A stretch of DNA of 64,000 bases, taken from contig JBKBLG010000001.1 of the NCBI GenBank assembly GCA_046296295.1, positions 248,001-312,000 of the forward strand, written 5' to 3'. This DNA is from UBA10646 sp046296295 (lineage in GTDB: Bacteria; Bacteroidota; Bacteroidia; Chitinophagales; Chitinophagaceae). Position numbers and translations under genes: made by a program. The notes beneath the pieces are model-generated. The model was not told the DNA's origin and did not search any database. It saw nothing but the letters and a program-made list of their open reading frames with translations. This document shows positions 51,500-60,700 of this stretch, one piece after another (position 1 is the stretch's first letter; the number at the start of each line of letters is the position of its first letter).

Positions 51500-52777
51500 A
51501 TGCATAAACAAATAAGCACCCGTACCGCTCAGGCGATTGTAATATCGAACATGATTGGTACGGGTGTTTTCACTAGTATTGGCTTTCAATTAAGCAGCCT
51601 GCATAACACTTGGATTATACTGTTACTCTGGTTGTTTGGCGGTATCCTTTCATTGTTAGGGGCTTTTGCCTATTCAGAGCTAGGTACACGCTACCCAAAC
51701 AGCGGCGGCGATTACATATATCTTTCAAAAAATATACATCCCATGGCCGGATATTTATCGGCATGGGCATGTTTGTTGGTTGGCTTTTCGGCTCCTGTAA
51801 GTTTAGCTGCAATTGCATTTACCAAATACTTTCCTATTGCCGGACTACCATCGAATGTAGTTGCTGTAATTATCATCATCATCATCAGTGCCCTACATAG
51901 CTTCACACTTAGCCACAGTAGTAAGCTGCAAAACATTACAACGCTACTGAAGGTAGTATTTATTGTAGTGCTAATAGCAATTGGTTTTGCAGCAATAGAT
52001 ACTTCTAAGAATAACGCAGTAGTATGGAATGGAAACTTTTGGACGGAGCTGAGCAGTGGCGGTTTTGCTGTAAGCATGATTTATGTTTCATTCGCTTACA
52101 CTGGTTGGAACGCGGCTGCATACATTGCCGATGAAATTAAAGATGCCCAATACAAATTACCAAAAATTTTAATTAACAGCACATTCATTGTAACTGCCAT
52201 TTACTTACTATTTCAAATTGCAGTTTTATATAACGCAACATTTACCCAACTTGAAGGTAAAGAAGAAGCAAGTCTTATTGCATTTGAAAATATTGTTGGC
52301 AAAAATGGTGGCAGATGGATTGGTATTTTTATTGCACTACAATTATTAGCAACCATTAGCTCTTATGTTTGGGTAGGCTCAAGAGTTACATACACCATGG
52401 CACAAACCTATACTTTTGTACCCCATGCTCATAAAGCTAATAAACATCAAATACCTGTTACCGCCATTTGGATTCACGCGGTAATAAGTATTGTTATGGT
52501 GCTAACCGGTTCATTTGAAAAAATACTTTTGTATGCAGGTTTTGTGTTGCAGTTAATGACTGCTCTGACCATAGCCAGCAGCCTTCTTTTAAAACCAACA
52601 AAGGCAACATTCATAACACCATTGAAGCCTTGGCCGCAAATTATTTTTTTACTTTTTAGTGCTTATGTACTCGCCTATACCATGTACGATAGACCGTTTG
52701 AAAGTTGTATTGGCATTGGCATAATTGCTTTAGGCGTACCCTTTTATTACCTTGGCAAGCAGCGAAAACATGTATAA
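51500..52777 (+). CDS. APC-family amino-acid permease
   Basis: Inner-membrane transporter, 425 residues, about 12 helices. Helix-1 motif VISNMIGTGVFTSIGFQL and LLGAFAYSELGTRYPNSGGDYIYLSK are typical of the APC superfamily (LAT-like). Specificity is unknown. 15 bases downstream of the TonB receptor gene and ending at a strong bidirectional terminator, so probably the distal gene of a two-gene uptake operon. Confidence 0.92.
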   Translation: MHKQISTRTAQAIVISNMIGTGVFTSIGFQLSSLHNTWIILLLWLFGGILSLLGAFAYSELGTRYPNSGGDYIYLSKNIHPMAGYLSAWACLLVGFSAPVSLAAIAFTKYFPIAGLPSNVVAVIIIIIISALHSFTLSHSSKLQNITTLLKVVFIVVLIAIGFAAIDTSKNNAVVWNGNFWTELSSGGFAVSMIYVSFAYTGWNAAAYIADEIKDAQYKLPKILINSTFIVTAIYLLFQIAVLYNATFTQLEGKEEASLIAFENIVGKNGGRWIGIFIALQLLATISSYVWVGSRVTYTMAQTYTFVPHAHKANKHQIPVTAIWIHAVISIVMVLTGSFEKILLYAGFVLQLMTALTIASSLLLKPTKATFITPLKPWPQIIFLLFSAYVLAYTMYDRPFESCIGIGIIALGVPFYYLGKQRKHV

Positions 52778-52807
52778 AAAAAGGCATTCTATAGAATGCC
52801 TTTTTTT
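52776..52807. terminator. Bidirectional intrinsic terminator
   Basis: Stem AAAAAAAGGCATTC / GAATGCCTTTTTTT (52776-52789, 52794-52807), loop TATA; T-runs on both strands, between convergent permease and receptor genes. Confidence 0.92.
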
Positions 52808-52831
52808 ATTGTATTTACTTACAAAACTGAT

Positions 52832-55258
52832 TTAGCTTTTAATACGACCTTTTTCACTCTCTAAACCAGTTTGGCGTTCACGGCTTGCTTTGATTTGATT
52901 ACTACCAAAGCGATAGGTAAAGTTGATACGCACTGTACGACTTTCCCATGTACCACCTCCATTAATGATTGTACCAGCATAGTTACTATTAGCCTTCCAT
53001 GGTGCTGTAAAGAATATGTCGGTAACACTCACTTTAACAGTAGCCTTTTTTTGCATCAGTTGCTTTTGTAAGCCAACATCTAAAGCACCTTGGCTCTTCG
53101 TACGCCATGTACCACCCCACACACTCGGACCATTAAACCATCCGCTTACTTCTGCCGTATAATCTTTACCAAGGGTAAATGTTTGTTGCATGTAAGCACC
53201 TACACCCCAAATGTTTAAGTCAATTTTATTCGGTCCAAAAGTACCTTGATACTTTTGATAGTTCGTCCAAACATTGGCATAACCATTCCACCATTTTGTA
53301 ATAGGTAACGGAGCACTAATATTCAAATTCCATATTTGTTGTGTAGCCAAATTACGTTCTTGAATATAGGTGGCATTACCGATTGTATCCGTAATTTGAG
53401 TACTAAAATCTTTCACTTTGCTATAACCGATAGTAGTGTTAATCATTCCCAAAAAAGTATGAGTTAACTGAATATTATCAGTGTATTGCGGGCGTAAGAA
53501 TGCATTCCCTTTTTGGTAGGTTAATTCATCAAGTTTATTTTCAAATGGGTTTAAATCTTGATAGGTAGGACGATCGATTCTACGACTATAGTTCAAGTTT
53601 AATGTGTGCTTTTGATTGATGTTGTACGTTAATGCACCACTTGGAAAAAAGTCGAGATAATTACGCTTCACTACCTGATCGGCTTGTATGATACCATCTT
53701 GACGCTGCAAATCGCCTTCACTATTAGTTTGTTCTGCACGTATACCTGCTTGAATACTCCATTTGGCGTTGATTTGACGGTTATAATTTACGTAAGCAGC
53801 ATTCACATTCTCGGTATACTTGAAGCTATTGCTTTTATCGAGTAACTTCACATCGTTACCGTTAATAACGTTCCAAAAATCGAATGAATTTTTTGTAATT
53901 ACATATGAACTTTTCACACCAAAGCCTAGTTTTCCCTTCCATTTATTCATTTCAACATCGGCTTTAATGGTATAAATATCAATATCGGTTGGTGTGCTGT
54001 TTTTATAGATAGCAGTGTATAAAGGATTGTTATTAGCATCTACATAATAATTCGGTTGCATACTACGACCTGTGCCTCTAAACAAACCATAATCGGCATC
54101 AACATTAATTTCTAATCCAGCAGTATCGGCATATTTATAGTTTAGGTTATTATTCAAATTAGTTCTACTACCTGGAACATTGTTGAATGCATGCAATCGG
54201 CGTGCAAAGTTTTTGTTGTTTGCACTGTAGATATCGGTAACACCGTACGAACCCCAGTTACCATCGCTTAGGCTACCATTCATCATTACACCGAAGGTGC
54301 TACGTTTAGTTGCAAAGAAATCGGCACCTACTTTGAAATTATAATTCGGGAAGTTGGCTCTGTTAGTACTACGCTGAATAAATAAGGTATCTTTTTGTGT
54401 ACGATCTAAATTGAGCGTATTTTCATAGATGCCCCAATTAGCACTTGCATTACCGAATATGTTCACCTTTTTATCACGATAATTTAAATTCAAAGCAACA
54501 TTGCCTTTGGGAGTAACACCTTGCACAAATCCCGCATTTACACTACCGTTGGTGCCAAATTTTTTATTCTTCTTTAAACGAATATTAATTACGCCAGCGT
54601 TACCGCTAGCATCGTATTTAGCACTTGGGTTACTTATCATTTCAATAGCTTCAATATCATTGCTATTCAAACTTTTTAAATAGGCAGCCAAACTAGTGCC
54701 ATCTAATTGCATCATTTTTCCATCAACATAAATACGAACACCGGTTTTGCCCATCATGGTAATATTATCATTATTATCAACCTGCACGCCCGGACTTTTT
54801 TGTAATAATTCTAATGCATTGCTACCCGTAGCATTAATGCTATTTTCAACGTTAAATACAGTTTTATCTGCTTTTACTTCAATTAATGGTTTGCGTGAAG
54901 TAACTGTAACAGCATCTAATTTTTTTGATGTTTGTTGTAACGTAATTGTGGCTACTGTAATAGGTGTTCCTGCATATTCAAACACGTTAGATGCAGTTGT
55001 TTCGTAACCAAGCAAGGTGTATCTGATGAAGTAGCTACCCTGCTTAACTGCAGCTAGCGAAAATGTACCATTAGCGTCTGTTACACCTGCTTTTGCAAGC
55101 GTACTGTCTTTTGCTTTTAATAATTGAATGGTTACAGCTGCTACAGGCTTACCACCTTCGCTTAATACCTTACCACTGATAGCTGGGTTTTGTGCATAGG
55201 TTGCAGCAGTTAGAGTTGAAAATAGTATGGTTAACAACCATACAAATTGCTTTCTCAT
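52832..55258 (-). CDS. TonB-dependent-receptor-like outer-membrane beta-barrel protein
   Basis: 808 residues. Signal peptide MRKQFVWLLTILFSTLTAATYAQ; carboxypeptidase-regulatory-like domain (about 25-115, GKVLSEGGKPVAAVTIQLLKAKDSTLAKAGVTDANGTF); plug with ALELLQKSPGVQVDNNDNITMMGKTGVRIYVDGKMMQLDG and SNPSAKYDASGNAGVINI. The barrel with INQKHTLNLNYSRRIDRPTYQDLNPF is the 'outer membrane beta-barrel family' group that is frequent in Bacteroidota. Substrate unknown; single gene. Confidence 0.93.
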   Translation of the reverse strand: MRKQFVWLLTILFSTLTAATYAQNPAISGKVLSEGGKPVAAVTIQLLKAKDSTLAKAGVTDANGTFSLAAVKQGSYFIRYTLLGYETTASNVFEYAGTPITVATITLQQTSKKLDAVTVTSRKPLIEVKADKTVFNVENSINATGSNALELLQKSPGVQVDNNDNITMMGKTGVRIYVDGKMMQLDGTSLAAYLKSLNSNDIEAIEMISNPSAKYDASGNAGVINIRLKKNKKFGTNGSVNAGFVQGVTPKGNVALNLNYRDKKVNIFGNASANWGIYENTLNLDRTQKDTLFIQRSTNRANFPNYNFKVGADFFATKRSTFGVMMNGSLSDGNWGSYGVTDIYSANNKNFARRLHAFNNVPGSRTNLNNNLNYKYADTAGLEINVDADYGLFRGTGRSMQPNYYVDANNNPLYTAIYKNSTPTDIDIYTIKADVEMNKWKGKLGFGVKSSYVITKNSFDFWNVINGNDVKLLDKSNSFKYTENVNAAYVNYNRQINAKWSIQAGIRAEQTNSEGDLQRQDGIIQADQVVKRNYLDFFPSGALTYNINQKHTLNLNYSRRIDRPTYQDLNPFENKLDELTYQKGNAFLRPQYTDNIQLTHTFLGMINTTIGYSKVKDFSTQITDTIGNATYIQERNLATQQIWNLNISAPLPITKWWNGYANVWTNYQKYQGTFGPNKIDLNIWGVGAYMQQTFTLGKDYTAEVSGWFNGPSVWGGTWRTKSQGALDVGLQKQLMQKKATVKVSVTDIFFTAPWKANSNYAGTIINGGGTWESRTVRINFTYRFGSNQIKASRERQTGLESEKGRIKS

Positions 55259-55430
55259 TGTTTTGTTTTTTTAAGGTTTCTGGGTTATCTGTATGCAAAA
55301 CGACTTCTTTTGTTACAACGCAACCAGCTAAATATGGACGAGTGCCCATTTTTTGCGGATATATGGTTACCGCTTATACTAGCGTTTTGAAGAACGGATA
55401 TATATGATGATGAATTGCAAAGTGTGAATA

Positions 55431-55444
55431 CATTTACCGTAAGG
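55431..55444 (-). repeat. DUS-like word, exact copy
   Basis: CATTTACCGTAAGG followed by T, in the region between the outer-membrane protein gene start and mdh terminator. Confidence 0.9.
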
Positions 55445-55459
55445 TTATATTCATAGAAT

Positions 55460-55502
55460 AAAAAGTAAGGGGGTTCGCCAATGGCGAACCCCTTTACTTT
55501 TT
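55460..55502. terminator. Long hairpin after mdh
   Basis: Twenty-bp stem with one G-T wobble (55460-55479 with 55483-55502), loop AAT, GC core GGTTCGCC; A-run on the left gives a T-run for leftward transcription of mdh. Confidence 0.8.
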
Positions 55503-55535
55503 ATAGTATACACTTACGCGTAAATGTGCTATTAA

Positions 55536-56465
55536 TTACAATGTTTTCAAAACATCGTTCATGCTTCGAACTGCATCGGCACTTTTGTTGAACAATGCTT
55601 GCTCTGCATCGTTCAATGTAAAGTCAACAATCTTTTCCCAGCCCTGCTTACCAATAATCACAGGTACTCCCAAACAAATATCGTTTTGGCCATACTCGCC
55701 TTCTAAACTTACGCAACAAGTAAATAGTTTCTTTTCGTCACGTACAATAGATTCAACCAAGGCAGCTCCGGCTGCACCTGGTGCGTACCAAGCACTTGTA
55801 CCAATTAACTTCGTTAAAGTAGCACCACCTACCATTGTATCGTTCACAATAGCTTGTTGTTCTTCTTCTGTTAAGAAGTTACTTACTGGAACACTATTCC
55901 AAGTAGCTAAGCGAATTAAAGGGATCATGGTAGTATCGCCGTGGCCACCAACTACCACTGCATTTAAATCGGCAGGGCTGCAACCCAACCGTTGGCTAAT
56001 TTGATATTTGAAACGACTGCTATCGAGAATACCACCCATACCAATAATGCGGTGCTTAGGTAACCCTGTGCTGCGTAATGCCAAGTAAGTCATAGTATCC
56101 ATTGGGTTACTAATAACAACTATAATAGCATTAGGGCTATACTTTAAAATGTTTTCACATACACCCTTTACAATACCTGCGTTAGTACCAATAAGTTCTT
56201 CACGCGTCATACCCGGCTTACGCGGAATACCACTTGTAATAACTACTACATCGCTACCTGCGGTTTTGCTGTAATCGTTAGTGCTACCGGTAATTTTAGT
56301 GTCGAAACCAAGTAAGGTAGCGGTTTGCATCATATCCTGAGCTTTACCTTCGGCCAATCCTTCTTTGATGTCTAGTAACACTAGTTCTTGGCATAATTCT
56401 TTGCGTGCAATGTTATCGGCACAAGTTGCACCTACTGCGCCAGCACCTACTACGGTAATTTTCAT
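55536..56465 (-). CDS. mdh: Malate dehydrogenase
   Basis: TCA-cycle NAD-dependent enzyme, 309 residues from ATG 56465. The frame is open 42 codons further, but MKITVVGAGAVGATCADN is the standard Rossmann N terminus and a TACTTTTG promoter element (56507-56514) lies in the extension. Catalytic segments: TSGIPRKPGMTREELIGTNAGIV, SNPMDTMTYLAL, GMGGILDSSRF, VVGGHGDTTMIPL. This is the LDH-like MDH type. Confidence 0.97.
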   Translation of the reverse strand: MKITVVGAGAVGATCADNIARKELCQELVLLDIKEGLAEGKAQDMMQTATLLGFDTKITGSTNDYSKTAGSDVVVITSGIPRKPGMTREELIGTNAGIVKGVCENILKYSPNAIIVVISNPMDTMTYLALRSTGLPKHRIIGMGGILDSSRFKYQISQRLGCSPADLNAVVVGGHGDTTMIPLIRLATWNSVPVSNFLTEEEQQAIVNDTMVGGATLTKLIGTSAWYAPGAAGAALVESIVRDEKKLFTCCVSLEGEYGQNDICLGVPVIIGKQGWEKIVDFTLNDAEQALFNKSADAVRSMNDVLKTL

Positions 56466-56506
56466 ACGACTAAAATTTATAAGCGGTTGATGAATTTTTT
56501 GCACCG

Positions 56507-56514
56507 CAAAAGTA
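56507..56514 (-). promoter_or_regulatory. Probable -7 element (TACTTTTG) of mdh
   Basis: Minus strand, 41 bases upstream of the ATG. Confidence 0.5.
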
Positions 56515-56597
56515 CATCGCCACAAAGCATTTGCAGCATAAAAAACAAATATTTCAAGCCTTATGACGAGATTTTGTAGAACAGCTAACACAAATCA

Positions 56598-56634
56598 CCT
56601 TACGGTAAATGATTATCAGCCATTTACCGTAAGG
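56598..56634. repeat. Inverted pair of exact DUS-like words forming a hairpin
   Basis: CCTTACGGTAAATG (56598-56611) and complement (56621-56634); with the flanking A and T the stem is 15 bp, loop nine bases. Lies between the mdh start and the PorP/SprF stop. Confidence 0.92.
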
Positions 56635-56667
56635 TATATGATAAAGCTCATTGATTTTTTGAATTTG

Positions 56668-57714
56668 TTAGAAACGTACCACCGGACATTTCAGTGATTT
56701 GCCGGTGTTAAACACGCCTGTTTTAACCAAGCTAAATTCATAAGCACCTTGTCCACCGTTGAATGAACTTAAGGCACTACTTGTGGCATCGTAATTAATG
56801 GTTAGCTTAAAATCGTTCCATTGATAGCCAACCATTGGTATAATGGCATCGGCATTACGATAATAGATTCCGGCAATAAGTTGTGTTGCGCCATCGCCAC
56901 TAAGGTTGTAATTGGCATTAATGCCCAGCACCGTTTCTGTAGCCCTTGCCATTTGGCTATAATACAAGTTAGGGTTTATAATCCACTGATCATTGAGCTT
57001 AAAGGTGCCATTTAAAAAAGCGGTGTAACGCATGGGAACCTTAGCTTCGGGGCTGTTACTAAAAAAAGATTCACTCGGTTGATTAATGTGTGCAACAGCA
57101 ATACCAGCATTGATATATGAATTCTCAGATGGGAAGTAGGCATAATTTAAACCAACATTCAAATCGAAATAACCTACGTTATTATTTAAAAACAACTCGC
57201 CATTAGGCTGTGCTACATCAAAAAATTTACCATTCCATTGGTTATCAAAAGTAAGCTTCGATGGGTCTACACGTTTTTGTACATACCCACCCTGAAAGCC
57301 AATGCTTATAAGGCTTGCCAAGCCCAGTACCTGATGATAAGCAACACTGCCCTGAATACGTGTTGCACTTAAATTACCACTGCCTGCACGGTCGGTACTT
57401 ACAGCACCCCCTACACCAACCCATCCGTTCTCAAAGCGGTTGGCAAATAATTGTACATCGCCCCAAGCACTAAATGTTTTATATGGAAAAGGTGTAAGGG
57501 TAGCCCATTGATTGCGATAGTTAACCCCTGCCCTCCAATCTACATCAGGTGCAAAACCTGTGTTGGCAGGGTTCACTAGCAAAGGAGCATTAAAATATTG
57601 CGAGAAGTGTAGATCTTGAGCATTTACTTGCGTAAATAAAATACCCATAAGGAACATCCCTAAAGAGATGTGTTTGCCGGTGTAATAGATAATATGTTGT
57701 ATATGTTGCTTCAT
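56668..57714 (-). CDS. PorP/SprF-family type IX secretion-associated outer-membrane protein
   Basis: 348 residues. After a signal region (ISLGMFLMGILFTQVNAQD) comes the hallmark LHFSQYFNAPLLVNPANTGF, then a membrane beta-barrel ending in a short strand (GVFNTGKSLKCPVVRF). PorP/SprF proteins anchor or help secrete large surface proteins with type B C-terminal domains. The gene lies 35 bases downstream of just such a protein, so the two very likely work as a pair. Confidence 0.93.
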   Translation of the reverse strand: MKQHIQHIIYYTGKHISLGMFLMGILFTQVNAQDLHFSQYFNAPLLVNPANTGFAPDVDWRAGVNYRNQWATLTPFPYKTFSAWGDVQLFANRFENGWVGVGGAVSTDRAGSGNLSATRIQGSVAYHQVLGLASLISIGFQGGYVQKRVDPSKLTFDNQWNGKFFDVAQPNGELFLNNNVGYFDLNVGLNYAYFPSENSYINAGIAVAHINQPSESFFSNSPEAKVPMRYTAFLNGTFKLNDQWIINPNLYYSQMARATETVLGINANYNLSGDGATQLIAGIYYRNADAIIPMVGYQWNDFKLTINYDATSSALSSFNGGQGAYEFSLVKTGVFNTGKSLKCPVVRF

Positions 57715-57749
57715 TAGGGTTGCTTTTGCAAGCAGTAGTTATGGGTAAT

Positions 57750-60700
57750 TTATCTTAGTAATGTGATATCACCTTTTTTTTGAAGTTTAGTACCGTCTGA
57801 AAATTCTAGGTCGAGCACGTAGTTAAAAACATCTTGTGCTTGTAATACACCTTGATATTTTCCATCCCACCCCTGATTAGGGTTGGTTCCTTGATATACA
57901 AGCTGGCCCCATCTATTAAAAATTCGCCAGTTCATACGCGTAATACCAAAACCACGCACACGTACAACATCGTTAACACCATCGCCATTGGGCGTAAAAG
58001 CAGAAGCTACATCTACCAAAGGCTCTACACTACTACGTAAGTTCACACAACTATCGGCCTCGCACCCAAATTGATTGCGTGCTTTTAAACATACTTGAAA
58101 CGTTGCACTACGTTGATAGGTGTGTTGCACTAACGTGTCGGTTCTAGTGGTAACCAAACTATCGCCATCACCAAAAAGCCAGCGATAATAATTACCGCCC
58201 GAACTTGTATTTACGAAACTAACTGGGGTATTGGTTTCTGGTGGGTTGGGTGAAAAGCTAAATCTAACGGTAGGACTACTACTCACCGTAATGTTAAAAG
58301 AGGTACTATCAACCAAATTACAAGTGCCTGAGTCGGTTGCAATGAGGGTGATACGATAGTTACCCGGCGTATTATACAAGTGAGTTGGATTTCGCTCGGT
58401 ACTTGTAGTGCCATCGCCTAAACGCCAAAAAAATGTTTGACCTGCAATAGATATGTTATTGAAACTTGCGTTATTAGGAATACAAACACTTAGAGGGGTT
58501 GTAAATCGTGCCACTACTGCTGCTGCTGCACGAATTACTTCGAATGCAGTATCGGGTGCATTACAGTAATTGGTATCGGTTAAAATAAGGCGAACATTAT
58601 AAGTTCCTGATGAGGCATAAGCTTTGGTTACGCGTTGGTTACCTGTTGTAAGTGTGGTACCATCATCAAACAACCAAGTAAAGCTATTGTTACGAAATGG
58701 CTTATTGGGCGGAGGCACACTGGTATTCACAAACTCGTACTTTAATGAGTCGCAGGGTAGTAACTTAATACTATTGAAACTAACCCCAGCATCATCATTT
58801 CTAACTCTGATATTCACGAAACTGGTATCGGCAATATTACATGTATTACTATCGATAGCAATTAACCTAACCCTAAAGGTACCGGGAGTATTAAAAGTAT
58901 GAGTTGTAGTTGGCGTGGTAGTGGTAAAATCGCCAGACCCATCACCAAAATTCCAAACGTATTTTTGGGCTATCGCAATAGTGTCGGAAAAATTCACTAA
59001 TAGCGGTACACACCCAGAAGTATCTCTTGTACTGCCCGGAATAGTACTTTTTAAACCACTACCCACTCCAGCAAAATCAAGTGCTATTTTAAATACTGCA
59101 AGGTTACATTGAGCACCTTGTCCACTATTATTTACATCGCTATCAACACCTGCTGTAACAGGGAAGCCGCTTCCACCTTGTCCTTTACAACTGCATACAG
59201 CATGGTATATTACACCTTGTGCATCGAACCGGCTTGTTCCACCATCTACATGATCGCCGAAACCGCCAAATGCACCATATAACCCGCCATAGAGCTGCCG
59301 AACGGCATTTTTTTCTAACACAAATAAGTAAAAATCGCTACCATCGCCCTGATAATTTGGGTTAACAGGGTTCACTATTGGCATACCATTGGTGCCGGCA
59401 TGGGGGTAACCTTGCGAGCTATTAATGCCCCCCCCCCATCCACTTACGTAAACGTTCTCGCAACGATCTACCAGAAATGCAATAGGTGATATATCTGGGT
59501 TTTGTTGGCCTTTACCAAAATTAGCACTGTACACCCAAGCGTTTAAATCGGGGTTAATTTTGGCTACAAATTGCTTGCCTGCTACTTGGTTATTGTTGTT
59601 GTTGAAAGGACTGTTACGTACCGTCCAAGCTACTGTAGTAGTACCCATAATATATACAAAACCGGCTTTATCGCATTGTATACCATACAACATATCATTA
59701 CCGTTGGTACCCATGTAGGTAGCTGCCATTAGCTGCCCAGTTGTACCATTGTACATAGCAATAAAACCATCGGTCTGCCCGCCTTGAAAAGTATTGTGAA
59801 GTACAGATTGATTATTAACCCCAGGTAAGTCGCTACTTGTGGTTGCACCAGCTACATAAATATTACCTGTGATAGGACTAACATCGAGCACGAAACATGC
59901 ATCTTGCCCTGTACCACCAAAGTGTGTTGCAAATACTACATTACTCAAGTTGCTAGACAATAAAAGTAATAAGCCATCTTGGCCACCGGCATTGCTTGCT
60001 TGCGGAGCTCCTGTTGTAGTGGGGAAATCGGTACTTTGTGTACTCGTTGCCAACAAAATATTACCTCTGCCATCAACATTTACTTCACTGCGAGCATCAT
60101 CGCCATAATTGCGGCGAATGGTTTCTAAACCAGTGGGATTCACAAATTTCGGACGAATATTCACACCATCATCGCCTGTGCCACCGAGCCTTCTACTGCC
60201 TACAAGTGCTGTACCGGCAGCGTTAAATCTGGTTATTACAATATCGTTCTGGCCACCGGGACCATAATTAGCTACAGTAGTTGGATAGTTGCTACTAGAA
60301 CTCCGTCCGGCGATAATTAAATCGAACCCATCCACTACCAAACTGTGAGGCTGCTCGTTACCACTGCCTCCTAAATAAGTGCTGTATAACTGGGTAGAAC
60401 CGTTCGATGAAAATTTAGTGATTGCCATATCAAAACCACCAGAACTGCCCTCTGCTACACCTCCTTGAAATTGGTTAGGTGCAATACCATTAATGCGACG
60501 ATAACCAGTTGCAAATGCTACACCACCGCCATATAAGTTGCCTAATCCATCGTAGGTTGCAGTATATCCCCAGTTATCAGCACTACTTCCAGAATAGGCT
60601 GAAAAAATAAGCACCGGATCAATTACCAGTGTTTTTGTTTTATCGTAGGGTGCAGCCACAAACCGTACAATGTTACCACTGTCTACTACATATTTCACAT

